Below, one piece after another: positions 40,213 to 50,843 of a stretch of 64,000 nucleotides of DNA (position 1 is its first letter; every line of letters starts with the position of its first letter). The notes beneath the pieces are model-generated. The model made no database searches and was not told the DNA's origin. It saw nothing but the letters and a program-made list of their open reading frames with translations. Origin of the DNA: Tritrichomonas musculus (taxonomy: Eukaryota; Parabasalia; Tritrichomonadida; Tritrichomonadidae). The position numbers and the translations under genes are program-made. Location: the NCBI GenBank assembly GCA_039105265.1, contig JAPFFF010000003.1:4774001-4838000 (forward strand), written 5' to 3'.

Positions 40213-41545
40213 AAAAGCTTTGTTTATTTTTTACAAAGTTCAAAAAAAATAAAAAATTCAATTTTTTATTTTTATTTTAATGATCTTTTATTTTTTATAA
40301 TTTAGGACATTATTATTGATTTTAAATCATAAAATGACAAAATATATATAAAAAAAAATTGTATAAAAGAAAGGAGGACGGAGTTGTCGGTTATGACAAA
40401 ACATTATTTTGTTTTTTTACTTATATAATTAATTATAATATTATATATTAAGAAATTAATGATAGACAATTAGGGCTTTTTATCGTAAGAAACAAAAGAT
40501 ATTTGCAAAACAAAAATCAATTTTCAGAAAAAGTTTGTGAATTGAAAAAAAAATTTTCATATAGCTCTCAATTCCAAGTTACACATATCATAGAAGAAAT
40601 GTAACTTGAATTTTTTTACGGATTCTTATTTAATAAAAATATATTGAATGTTATATTTGTTTTTAATATGTATGTATCTATATTTTATAAATATAATATA
40701 GTTGTAATTGGTGTTTCATAATAAGATATTGTCTGAGTAATATAAAAATAAATTGAATATTATTTTTTTTTTCTTTCAATTTTATTATTTTATTTTATGA
40801 GCTATGTTATTCAATTTTCTGAGATTATAGCTTTTCAGAATTTTTTTCTTAGAAATAAAAGTGATGAAAATTTAATATTATCCTCGGAATATATTGGCAA
40901 AACATTTTTTTTAATATATTTTTAAATATTTATTTATATTAATATTTTAAATATTTTTGATATTTAAGTTTATTATATATTTTTTTATTATAATATTTAA
41001 TTGAAATATTAAATCGGTGTAAAATATGTAATTTCATTTTATAAAATGCTCTTATATTTTGATAATAAATTTTTATTTATCATTTTTTTTTGAAAGAGAA
41101 AATATTATTTAATTAAATGATTTTATATAAAATTATTAATTTTTTGCAATTCAGAATAATAATGGACATTTATATCACAATTATTTGTATATTGTATATA
41201 TACATATAATTATATTAATGATATTATATATATTTTATTAAATTATTGGAAGATATGTTACTTTTAATAAATAAAAAAAATTGAATTAAAAAAGATTACT
41301 TTTGATAATTTTTGTTTAAGATTTATTTTTAAATCGATAATTTGAATATAATTAAATATTAATTTTATTATATTATATTATATGTAATGCTATGAATAAT
41401 TAATTAAAAATCACATTTAAATGAATTATCATTTGATCCAAATAAAAATAACTTTGTTGGAAACAATTTATAGTAGGAATTGATTATATTAATGTTATGA
41501 TTGATAAACATAACCATATTTTTAATTATTATTAAAATTTTTAAA
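40213..41545. other. Very AT-rich spacer, no gene seen
   Basis: No open frame of note, RNA gene or clear repeat was found. Confidence 0.5.
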
Positions 41546-41549
41546 TTAA

Positions 41550-42362
41550 GGTAAAAATGCCATACGTTAAAAATTGAGAAAGAGTACGTTAAAAATTTAA
41601 GAAAATCACCCTCCCAGAAAAAGTTTTAATTTCAATATATGTCAGATTTGAATTTCTGAACTTTATAAAATATTTTTATATTCAATTTGAAACGAAAATT
41701 TTAATAATTAAATTTTTCAATTATAAATTTAGTTTATCAACTTTTTCAATTAATATTTGAACAAAAAAGAGTTTTAGATTTATATTCGAATTATTATAAA
41801 GAAGAGAAAGATTATGTAATTTATATTAAATTTCAAAATATAATATCAATAATTATCACAAAAATTTTACTAAATTATAAAAAAAGTAGTAATAGAAAAA
41901 ATAAATATACAATGAATTTAATAAGATTCGTTTCTTCTTATAAAATATTGATTTGATGTCTATGAAAAATGGGATATTGCCATTAAAATTAATTTTTTTA
42001 TCGTTTTCGTAATATTTTAATAATATTATTTGTTAAAAACTGTAAACAAAGAGAAATTCTGTCGCATGTATGATGAAAACTCCTTACCAATTTGTCTCCA
42101 TCAATAATATAACAAATTTTTTTTTGATGAGATATAATTGGAAAGCATAAAATATTAAATTGATTTACGTCCATGTAGTCAGCAAATTCAATGTAATCAA
42201 AACAAATTGGGCCTTTTGGGAGTGGAATTAAAAGGATTTGTTAATAAAAAATGTATTCTTTAATGAAAACAAAAAATAGAAAAGAAAATAATTTTACTTA
42301 ACATGTCACAAAAAATAGTGTCAGAAAATAAAAGCGGTTGCTTAACGTATGGCATTTTTACC
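41550..42362. mobile_element. 813-bp TIR element flanked by TTAA
   Basis: The ends are GGTAAAAATGCCATACGTTAA and its complement. TTAA lies directly outside both ends (41546-41549 and 42363-42366). This fits a piggyBac-type TTAA duplication. It also fits a Tc1/mariner-type TA duplication if the TIR is read as AGGTAAAAATGCC. A second acgttaaaaattt copy lies inside the left end. The interior holds a short open frame on the minus strand and no full transposase, so the copy is non-autonomous. Confidence 0.82.
41998..42240 (-). pseudogene. Short coding remnant inside the TTAA-flanked element
   Basis: An 80-residue open stretch without an ATG at its start reads PLPKGPICFDYIEFADYMDV...CYIIDGDKLVRSFHHTC. 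Amino-acid content looks like real protein, not random AT-rich translation. I do not recognise the family. It may be the residue of the element's own gene. Confidence 0.4.
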
Positions 42363-42366
42363 TTAA

Positions 42367-43725
42367 ACAAATAACCAAAATAAAATTAGGAAATGCACAA
42401 ATTTATTTTTTACATTAAAAATTTAATTTAAAATTATAAAGCCTATATAGTAACAGTTTTTTTAAAATAATTTAAGTGCAATTTATCTTTTTTGGATATA
42501 AATAAAAGTTTTTCAAGCATTTAAATACATTTATAAAGCTGCAATTTTAGAAATTTATAGATAATATTTATTCTATGATGAAGAATAAAAGAAATTATTA
42601 TTGAATAGGTTTTGTACCTTTTTTTCAAATGCTTTACAAATATTGAGTACTAAAAATTATAATTAATTCAAAAATTCAGATGAATATTTTTAATTTCATA
42701 ATTCATAAAACAATTTTATCTTAGTTAAATATAATGTAAAACTAACAATAATATTATAATTTAAATTGTATAAATACTCTCTCAATTTATTTTTTAAATT
42801 TGAAAGTAATTGAGTATGCAGTGAAAAATAGCATATTCAAAAAGTTTAGTAATAAATAATTTTTCCAAATTCTTTCTTATAAAATAATGAAAGATTTCTA
42901 CGACCGATTTCTTTTTTGGTATGATCATTATTATTAATTGAACATTTCTAATCTTCTATATAAGTGGCTCCCTTAGAATTTTATCCTAAATTCAAAATTA
43001 ACAAATCCATAATTAAAATCTTTATTTTTTAGTTGTCAAAAATCAGATTAAATCCTGTAAAAATATTTATCCTTTATTAATAAGCAACTTTCCTAGTTTC
43101 TATTGCTAAAATATTTATTTAATAGCATTTTAAACGAGTTTTATTTTATCATATTAACGTACAAAAAAACGTTCTCCGTTCTCCTTTTATAAAAGGAGTT
43201 ATAGAATTTATCAAAAAGCTGTTATTTCAATTAAAAAGGATAAACACATTTCTTATTTATTTTTTTGCTTTATTTGCAAAGAAAACATAGAATAATATAA
43301 AAATTCTGTAAATATAAGCTAATAAATATGCTTATATATCACAATTTTTGATCAATTTTTATTTTACAACAGAAATCACTTGCTTTTTTTTTTATTTATG
43401 ATGATTATTTTTTACAAATGAATTGAAAGGATAGATCAACCTTCTCTCAATTTCTCTCAAAAAATTTGAATAATCAATATTTCTAATTAGTTTTTTTTCC
43501 CACTATATCATTATTTTTTTATTTTAAACATCAAAATATTTACCAATATACATTATTTTACATTTAAAAATAATATATAATTTTATAAATATTAATATAT
43601 ATATAAAGATATTCCTTTTTATAAAAACAAATACATTTTTTTACACTCAACTTTTTAATAACAAAATCAAAATTCATTTGAATTTTAATAAGAGAAGATA
43701 TTTTAGCGGTAATTAAAATCACACT
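42367..43725. other. AT-rich spacer with one perfect palindrome
   Basis: CTCCTTTTATAAAAGGAG at 43181-43198 is perfectly self-complementary. It follows acgttctccgttctcc. No gene was seen. Confidence 0.5.
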
Positions 43726-43735
43726 TCATATCATT
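43726..43735 (+). promoter_or_regulatory. Initiator-like TCATATCATT
   Basis: Two overlapping TCAYW matches lie 25-34 nt before the ATG at 43760. They support that frame as the real gene among several open frames in this repetitive stretch. Confidence 0.45.
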
Positions 43736-43759
43736 TTATTATAGTTTTTTTACTCCAAA

Positions 43760-44071
43760 ATGACTGAATTACATACAGTACCACCAAAAGAAGTTAAAAA
43801 GGAAATGAAAGAAGAAGCTCGTGACGAAAAAAGAGAAGCTAAACATGAAGCAAGAGAAGCAAAACATGAAGCTAAAGAAGAAAGAAAAGAAGCTAAACAT
43901 GAAGCAAGAGAAGCAAAACATGAAGCTAAAGAAGAAAGAAAAGAAGCTAAACAAGAAGCAAAAGATGCTAAACATCATGCTCACGAGCATGCAAAATGTG
44001 AGAAAAGAGAAGCTAAAGAAGAAGCCAAAGAAGCCAAACTTGAAGCTAAGATTGAAAAACACAAACACTAA
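43760..44071 (+). CDS. Small highly charged protein, predicted single alpha-helix
   Basis: The 103-residue protein is built from Glu, Lys, Ala, Arg and His after a short leader (MTELHTVPPKE). An 18-residue unit EAKHEAREAKHEAKEERK occurs twice in tandem, and related units continue to the end. Regular i,i+4 Glu-Lys pairing without hydrophobic heptads predicts a stable single alpha-helix, not a coiled coil. Because the repeat is 54 bp, two other frames are also open here. The ATG frame with initiator-like motifs upstream is preferred. Function unknown. Confidence 0.75.
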   Translation: MTELHTVPPKEVKKEMKEEARDEKREAKHEAREAKHEAKEERKEAKHEAREAKHEAKEERKEAKQEAKDAKHHAHEHAKCEKREAKEEAKEAKLEAKIEKHKH

Positions 44072-44326
44072 TAAAATTTTATTTTTTTTGTATTTAATTT
44101 TGAACTTTTTCAATTGGAAAAATACTTGCAATCAATTTTTCAATGAACAGAAAAAGTTTAATTCATTTACTTATATTTTTTTTTTTGGATTGACTTTGAT
44201 GAAAATTTATTTCAATTTTTTATTTAATATTCATCAATGAAGAGGATGATAACTAAAAAAAATAATCCTTCTTTAATGTTTAAAACATGAATTTCAAATT
44301 AAATTTATATGGCTCTTTTAATAAAA

Positions 44327-45769
44327 TCAATTGAATACTGTTCCCAACTCTGCAATTTTAACTGGCTTATCATTTACAGAAACAGTCTCTGCATCAAGTT
44401 TATTTGAAACGACAATAACATTTTGCATAAGTGCTAACTCTGCAATTTGCATCTTTCCACCGAAGTTTGGCTTTGCACGATTATCAACAATAATGCATTC
44501 AACAGGGCAGATCTTTTTAAGTTCATTAAGTGTAAGATTTAATTTCGTTTCATCTTTACCAACATTTATAACATATGCACCTTTAAGCTTTCTTGTGACA
44601 CCGAGTGTTGCTGCAATATAATCAAGAATTCTGATTGTGACTTTGTAAAGTGGGGCTTTGGTTGGCTTATTATTGAGACCAAGCATTTCTGGATAAAAAT
44701 CTTTGCAATCATCAATTTCAGCAACAATGGCACCTTGAATAGTTTCTGGATTTTCAGCAACATCTGACCATCTGATATGTTTTTCAATACTTTTAGTATC
44801 TCTTGCAACATTAAAGTTGATAAAATGATAATCTTTCTTATCAGCTCCAGTTACGCCACTTGAAACTGTTTTTACAGAGTCATCAACCAATAATACACAT
44901 TCAGCTGGTCTTTTAACACCAACAAGACCAGAAAATCCTGGAACAAGTCCATGGAGTTCGAGAAGTTCAACTGGTGCTAATCCAATTTTGACATTTGGAT
45001 CATAATCTGCATTTCCAAGAAAATGACGAAGCTTGTCTTCAGAAACTTCGAGATCACCTCTTATATTTGCGAAAACAAGCTTTCCATCGACTGAATACAT
45101 CACAGCTTTTACCAAATCCAATTTTGATTTTCCAGTAAACTGTTCAAGCTGATCGATTGTTCCAATATTAGGTGTTTCAATTTCTTGAAGAGGAGGAATT
45201 GAGGAATCAAGAGATTTATCATATGGAACGTATTCACAACGTTTTTGAATGACGGTTTCCTTTTTCACTGATGTGTCAACAATAACTGCTCCTGATGAAG
45301 TTGGATAAACTTTAAGATTTGGTGAATTTAATGCTTCTGCAAGCTTTTGCGAAAACTGCTCTACTGAATCCAGGTTCTTATCAGAAAAATAATGATAAAC
45401 AAGATCATATGATGACTTACATGGAAGAATTGTTGGACGAAGGGTTGATGAAACATGTGGAACATTTTTTATTACAATTGGAAGCGATCGTACTGTTCTG
45501 ATAAGACCAGAAAGATACTGAGAAATTTCAGTATCTGATTTTGATTGAATAAAACATTGTTGTGGTGTTGCAAGTGTTTCACCCATGAACTTATCAATTT
45601 TATTTATTATTTCATTTGCTTCAGCGAAAAAGATTGGAAAGAAATGTGCTTCGTTTAAAGCACGATCATATCGTAACATTGATGCACGCATCATACGAAG
45701 CATGTGTTCTGATTTAATATAAGCTGGTTGTTCTGCTGATTGCTTACAAACTTCTTTTTCGAAATTCAT
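44327..45769 (-). CDS. Degenerate bacterial-type prolyl-tRNA synthetase paralogue with editing (INS/YbaK) domain
   Basis: This 480-residue protein follows the bacterial ProRS layout but is about 90 residues short of it. Residues 1-165 correspond to the class II core: PQQCFIQSKSDTEISQYLSG sits where the family has PFVLxPTxEExI. The motif 2 Arg block (TKFRDE) is replaced by PHVSST. The insertion domain (~200-350) is well kept: LQEIETPNIGTIDQLEQF, LVKAVMYSVDGKLV with the Lys used in Ala-tRNA(Pro) editing, FANIRGDLEVSEDKLRHFLG, and GADKKDYHFINFNVARD. Motif 3 (GIGVSR) reads YKVTIR. The C-terminal anticodon-binding fold remains (ECIIVDNRAKPNFGGKMQIA). It probably cannot activate proline; an editing or regulatory role is inferred. 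Confidence 0.8.
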   Translation of the reverse strand: MNFEKEVCKQSAEQPAYIKSEHMLRMMRASMLRYDRALNEAHFFPIFFAEANEIINKIDKFMGETLATPQQCFIQSKSDTEISQYLSGLIRTVRSLPIVIKNVPHVSSTLRPTILPCKSSYDLVYHYFSDKNLDSVEQFSQKLAEALNSPNLKVYPTSSGAVIVDTSVKKETVIQKRCEYVPYDKSLDSSIPPLQEIETPNIGTIDQLEQFTGKSKLDLVKAVMYSVDGKLVFANIRGDLEVSEDKLRHFLGNADYDPNVKIGLAPVELLELHGLVPGFSGLVGVKRPAECVLLVDDSVKTVSSGVTGADKKDYHFINFNVARDTKSIEKHIRWSDVAENPETIQGAIVAEIDDCKDFYPEMLGLNNKPTKAPLYKVTIRILDYIAATLGVTRKLKGAYVINVGKDETKLNLTLNELKKICPVECIIVDNRAKPNFGGKMQIAELALMQNVIVVSNKLDAETVSVNDKPVKIAELGTVFN

Positions 45770-46066
45770 ATGAAATTTTTATATGGCCATTTATGTTCAT
45801 TTGAATGAAATAAATCACATTTTTTTGTGAAGAATCTCAATTTTTTTTATGATTTTCAATAAGATGTCATAAAAAATAAAAATAAATATCTCAATTCTAC
45901 ATAAAAAAAAAAAAAAATTACGCTTTTTTGGTTTTATGAAAATAATACATGGTTTTTTTACGAACAGAGTATTACAAATTCACTCACAGATAATTAAGTT
46001 TCTTTTTTTTTCATAACAACAATGATATAAATTATCTGTGAATTGAAAAAAAACATTAGATGCCTC

Positions 46067-49000
46067 TTAGCTTTGCCCTTCCTCTTCTTCTTCATCATCA
46101 TTGATGCTCAAAGAGAAAACAGCGGCCTCTTCATCTTCATCTTCTTCTTCATCACCATTGATATCATTATTATTAATATTATTTGAGTCATTTATTTGAC
46201 CCTCACTAACCACAGACGTATTTGTAACATTTTGAGTTACCTCTTTAATTTCAATTTTTTGTTGGAACGTCTCTTCTTCTTCTTCATTTTGATCGATATT
46301 GGCATCAACTTCAAAATCGTTTTCTCCTGCAATATTATCACCAAAAATAAATTCTTCTTCTTCATCTTCTTCATATCTTAAGAATTGATCCTCCTCTTCT
46401 TCATTGTTGATGAAATCTAGTTGATCATTTATTCCAATATCTTCTTGAACATTATCATCGAAGGAATCATTAATTTCTATCAATTCTTGATTTGATGATG
46501 AAACTTTTTCCGATACATTTGCTTTAGAATTTTCATTATCATCAAAAGAATCATTAATTTCTATTATTTCATCATTTTTTTGTTCTTCTTCTTCTCCATT
46601 TACTGTAACTTTAACATTCATATCTTCATTTAAGTTTATTCCTTCTTCTTCTTCGTTCTTAATCTGATTAATATTTTCGTCAATTTGAATGTCGGAGTTT
46701 TGATTATCTACCGTTATCTGCTCTCTTAACTCATTCGCTGACGAAGTTGTAACAATATTTGTAGTTGAAGTTATTGTTGTTGTTGTAGTAGTAATAACTG
46801 TTGTAGAAGACTCAGATTGAGTTAAATTGATTTGTCCAGCAGAGGCATCAAATTTAGGGCTTAATTCGAGGTCTGCTTTGTTTTCGATCGTCTGAATTTG
46901 GTTTTCATCGCCACTGAACTCAAAATCGTCCTGATTAAGAACTATCTTTTCATTACTTTTTGTAGATAATGATAAAGCCGATTTATTTTGATCAGCACTT
47001 TCATTCAATTTCTTTTCTTCTGTATTGTTGTCATTAGGTAATGAATTAACTTGATTATCAATGTCTTCATTTTTGTTTTCTTCTTCTTGGCCTACATTTA
47101 AATTAATATTTTCCTCTTCCTCTTCTTCAAAATCATCATTTATTACTAAATTAACTTTATCACCATCATTTACGCTTTCTTGGCTATTTTGATTTTCTTG
47201 ATCGCTTATCAAGTCTTTCGATGATAGCGACGATTGATTAAGATCAACTTTTCCTTGAGCATTCTCTTCTTTATTTTCATTAGTATCACCAATTTCTAAT
47301 TTAACATCGTCGTCATCAATTATAATATCATTATTGTCATTGCTGACACCAAATTCGTATTCAATTTCTATTTGGGTATCATTGACTTTTTCTTTTACTT
47401 CTTCTTCATTTGTATCTTGAATAAAATCATTTGTTGAAATAGTTTCATCATTTATGACCCAAGATGGCTGAGTATTTTCATGTTTCTCTCCTTCTTCAAT
47501 TTGATTTAAAACATTTTCAATTTCTTCTTCTTCTTTCATTTTATCTGATGAATTATCAAGTTTGGATGAAATAAGCGGATTTGATGCATTTATATTTTCT
47601 TCTTCATTTAAAAGATGAATAACTTGCTCTTCTTCTTCTCCTTCTCTTTGCGAACTTGAAATGGATAATAAATTAGGATTGACATTATTTTCATTAAATT
47701 CTTCCTCTTCTTCTTCAATGTTAAGAATAATGCCTTCTTTATGCTCAATAGTTATTGTTGTTTTTGTGCTACTTTCATCATTTTTATGAATTGTCGTTTG
47801 TATAGCTTGAATAATTTTTTTGTCTTGCTCTTTGTATTTTTCATTACTATCATTCTCGAAAATTGAAATTATATTATCTTCAATCTTTTTCTTCTCTAGT
47901 TGATCTTCTTCTTTCTCATCTTTTTTAGCTGTTTCTTCGGCTTCATCAAGTAGCTTATCAAATTCTTGATTCTTTTGCTTTTCTTGTTGAATTTCTAGTT
48001 TTGCTCGTTGAATTTCTTGTTTTTCAATCATATTTAATTTGTCTGAAAAAGAATCATTATCTGTACTTTCGTCTTGAATAAGGTCAATAACTTTAGTAGG
48101 TCGTTCTTTCTCCAATTTTGGAAGTCCTTCTTCCTTCTTCTTATTGTTATACCCCTTATGATAAGTGTTTGCTTGGGGGTCAAGGGGCTGATTTAAGGAA
48201 TCTTCTTGATATTTTTCTTGTGAAATAGGTGATAGTGTAGTGTTAGCTGTTTCAGGGTGATTTGTGATAATATGCTCCCATGAATCTTCAGATAATATTT
48301 CAGAATTATTAACCTTATGATTAATTTGTGTGTATCGATTATTGCCTGGGACTTGTATAGGAGGTGGTGGTTGCTTTTTTCTTGAATTTGAATTAACTGG
48401 AGAATCAACTGGTGAATTGGAATTTGATGGAGGTAACTCAAAAACAACAAAGTTATTAATATTGTTTGGCGATTTTGGGGAGCTGGGTAATGAACTTTTT
48501 GTATGCTTTGAAGAAGAAGAAGATATATGATGTTTTTTCATTGTTAAACCATTTTGCGAATCTCTTTCTTGCTTAACTTTATATATATTATAAGGAGAAC
48601 CTGGTTCATTTTGCATTTCATAATATTCATTTTTTTTTTGGCTATAATGGCGGGCTGGACTTAAATAATTATCTTCGCGATGATTTGTCTCTCTAAATGC
48701 CGATGGAACATGATGATGCCGAATATCAGTTTTAGGGGGCTGAGTGCTGAGTAATTTCCTAACAACAATCTCTATTGAATCATCATCTTCATTTAATTTT
48801 TGCCGAAGTCTTGATTTTGGAACTGGCGTTGATGATTGAATATATGAGCTTTTTGTTTGCATTCCTGTATTAATAAAAAGCAAATTTTTTTCCTTGGTTG
48901 ATGTATTTGAATGATGCGTATGATGCTTTTTCGTAATTGATCGATTATTTTGTGTTTGTACATGCGACGTAGGAGTTGATGTAGTATTTTCATAATGATG

Positions 49001-49264
49001 GTGAATTTGGCGCCTTTTGATAATTTGCTGATTTTCCTGTCTACGGATTGGAGATGATTGATTTGAAATACTATCTGCATGGTGGTGATGCTTATGAGAA
49101 TGATTTGGCTTTGGCGATGAATTGGGTGAAACATACTGACTTTTTGTATGATAAACATGCATTTTTTCTTCAGTTTCTTGCTTCTCAAGATGCCTTCCTT
49201 GATGGTACATCTTCTTGACAAGTTTTAACTTATCATTAAATGAATCACTTGTTGGAGAATTCAT
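46067..49264 (-). CDS. Acidic, intrinsically disordered protein, 1065 aa
   Basis: The N-terminal third is His/Ser/Pro/Lys-rich (SHKHHHHADS, repeated SSPxSP-like motifs) and strongly basic. A short charged helix (~400-470, such as KLEIQQEKQKNQEFDKLLDEAEE) follows. The remaining ~600 residues are Glu/Asp/Asn-rich with many EEEE runs. The motif IEINDSFDDN occurs twice. No domain was recognised. The basic-to-acidic polarity suggests a flexible scaffold or charge-based binder. It is similar in composition to the partial protein at 1-4274. Confidence 0.85.
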   Translation of the reverse strand: MNSPTSDSFNDKLKLVKKMYHQGRHLEKQETEEKMHVYHTKSQYVSPNSSPKPNHSHKHHHHADSISNQSSPIRRQENQQIIKRRQIHHHYENTTSTPTSHVQTQNNRSITKKHHTHHSNTSTKEKNLLFINTGMQTKSSYIQSSTPVPKSRLRQKLNEDDDSIEIVVRKLLSTQPPKTDIRHHHVPSAFRETNHREDNYLSPARHYSQKKNEYYEMQNEPGSPYNIYKVKQERDSQNGLTMKKHHISSSSSKHTKSSLPSSPKSPNNINNFVVFELPPSNSNSPVDSPVNSNSRKKQPPPPIQVPGNNRYTQINHKVNNSEILSEDSWEHIITNHPETANTTLSPISQEKYQEDSLNQPLDPQANTYHKGYNNKKKEEGLPKLEKERPTKVIDLIQDESTDNDSFSDKLNMIEKQEIQRAKLEIQQEKQKNQEFDKLLDEAEETAKKDEKEEDQLEKKKIEDNIISIFENDSNEKYKEQDKKIIQAIQTTIHKNDESSTKTTITIEHKEGIILNIEEEEEEFNENNVNPNLLSISSSQREGEEEEQVIHLLNEEENINASNPLISSKLDNSSDKMKEEEEIENVLNQIEEGEKHENTQPSWVINDETISTNDFIQDTNEEEVKEKVNDTQIEIEYEFGVSNDNNDIIIDDDDVKLEIGDTNENKEENAQGKVDLNQSSLSSKDLISDQENQNSQESVNDGDKVNLVINDDFEEEEEENINLNVGQEEENKNEDIDNQVNSLPNDNNTEEKKLNESADQNKSALSLSTKSNEKIVLNQDDFEFSGDENQIQTIENKADLELSPKFDASAGQINLTQSESSTTVITTTTTTITSTTNIVTTSSANELREQITVDNQNSDIQIDENINQIKNEEEEGINLNEDMNVKVTVNGEEEEQKNDEIIEINDSFDDNENSKANVSEKVSSSNQELIEINDSFDDNVQEDIGINDQLDFINNEEEEDQFLRYEEDEEEEFIFGDNIAGENDFEVDANIDQNEEEEETFQQKIEIKEVTQNVTNTSVVSEGQINDSNNINNNDINGDEEEDEDEEAAVFSLSINDDEEEEEGQS

Positions 49265-50411
49265 CTAAGGAAAAAAATCACAGTTTATTTTGAATGTTGA
49301 TTGAATTAAATTGAGAGAATTTGCGTGAAATGATGTTAACGTTTCCAATCATTTTTTTTTTATCCAAAATATATTCTTACGTAAAATTTTAAATATTTAT
49401 TATATATAATTTTAATAAAGAATTGCGGTTATTTTGCTTAATAGAATAAATCTTTTTGATATAAATTTTTGAAGAGATCTTTCAAAGTTTTCAAAGAAAA
49501 ATAATCTTTATTTTTAATTTTTCTTAATACTCCTAAATAATTCCATTCTAATATATTTCAATATTACCGAAATAAATGACGGCAACAATACTAGAAATTG
49601 GCGCATTTTTTATAATCATAATATATTCTCTATTGTAAGAAATTAAAATACATGTTATTCAATATTGATATTTGTTTTAGAAATACATTTTTTGTTTTCA
49701 ATAACAATCTAGTAATTAAAAGAAAACATATTTATTTTTTGAAATATTTGTTTGACTTCCAACTCTCTAAAAACAATATATTTAATCTAACAGTAAAAGA
49801 AAAATAAACTCCATATTTTTTTATGAACAAAATAAATAAAAAGAAGCATTAATATCAGAGTGAGCTTTGATCACCTGGTGATCATCACCATTACAAAAGA
49901 GATTTCAATTTTATAAAATCGGATAAAAATCTTATTTAAATCAAGAAACAAAAGAGAATCCAAGAGTACTGAGAAGTACATGAAATAAAATACGAATAAA
50001 AATTAATCACTTTTGTGATTAATATTTCAATTTAATATAAATAATATGAATATCTTAAAGTAACTCTTTTTTCTGTGTAAATAAACAAGTTGATATTATT
50101 TAAAAATATGAATTATACAACATATTAATAAAATAAATCCGAAAAAACATTAATTTACTGAGATTCATTGACTTATATTTTAAGTAGGTAAATCTACTTT
50201 TGCAGATCAAACTTTTTAAGATAATCGATTTTGAAGTCTTTTTGAAAAAGTTTAACATCACATTTCATTTAATTGCTATTCTTGTTTAAAATTAAATTAT
50301 ATCCAAAATTATAAATTTTTTAAAACTAAAAATCATATATTTTGAAAAAATTCAATTTTTTTTTGAATAATTCTCCTAACTTTTATGATTTAAACAACTT
50401 AATATAAAAGG
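49265..50411. other. 1.1-kb spacer with two clean dyads
   Basis: TGATCACC-T-GGTGATCA lies at 49868-49884. ATTAATCAC-tttt-GTGATTAAT lies at 50002-50023. No gene was seen. Both lie in the region between the divergent genes at 49264 (minus) and 50430 (plus), so they could be regulatory sites. Confidence 0.5.
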
Positions 50412-50423
50412 TCATTTCACTTT
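50412..50423 (+). promoter_or_regulatory. Double initiator-like motif before NDP kinase
   Basis: TCATT (A at 50414) and TCACTTT (A at 50419) lie 16 and 11 nt before the ATG. This is the best match to the trichomonad Inr layout in the window. Confidence 0.6.
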
Positions 50424-50429
50424 AAAAAA

Positions 50430-50843
50430 ATGGCAGAGCAACATACATATGCTATGATCAAACCAGGTTATGAACAAGTCTGGGGCAAGGTTATCCAACG
50501 TATCATCGACGAAGGACTCAAAATCGTCCAAATGAAAACATTCAGAATGGATGATAACTTTGCCAAGCAATTCTACGCTGAACATGTCGGAAAGCCATTC
50601 TTCCCAGATCTTTCTGGCTACATGACATCTGGCACAATCGTTTGCTTCGAACTTGCAGGACCAAACGCTGTTGCCAAATGGCGTGAAATCATCGGCCCAA
50701 CAAAGCTTGATGTTGCTAAGAAGGATGCACCAAACTCACTTCGTGCACTTTATGCACGTAGCACAACAGAAAACCTTTGCCACGGAGCTGATTCACCAGC
50801 ATCTGCTGAACGTGAAATCAACCTCGTTTTCGGACATCATTAA
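50430..50843 (+). CDS. NDK: Nucleoside diphosphate kinase
   Basis: The 137-residue protein transfers the gamma phosphate between nucleoside tri- and diphosphates. It has AMIKPGYEQ at the N-terminus (catalytic Lys 11), YMTSGTIVCFEL, IIGPTKLDVAKKDAPNSLRALY (Arg 105) and the active-site NLCHGADSPASAEREI with His 118. The segment after GPT is more like NME5/NME7-type kinases than the canonical NME1 form (which has GTIRGDF), and the protein is about 15 residues shorter than NME1. Codons are markedly C-ending (ATC, CTC, GGC) compared with neighbours, suggesting high expression. Confidence 0.96.
   Translation: MAEQHTYAMIKPGYEQVWGKVIQRIIDEGLKIVQMKTFRMDDNFAKQFYAEHVGKPFFPDLSGYMTSGTIVCFELAGPNAVAKWREIIGPTKLDVAKKDAPNSLRALYARSTTENLCHGADSPASAEREINLVFGHH

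Noticed and set aside
43821-44240. Alternative frames across the charged-helix gene on both strands
   Set aside because: A 54-bp repeat in multiples of three keeps all frames open; only the frame from 43760 has an initiator-like motif and sensible helix chemistry.
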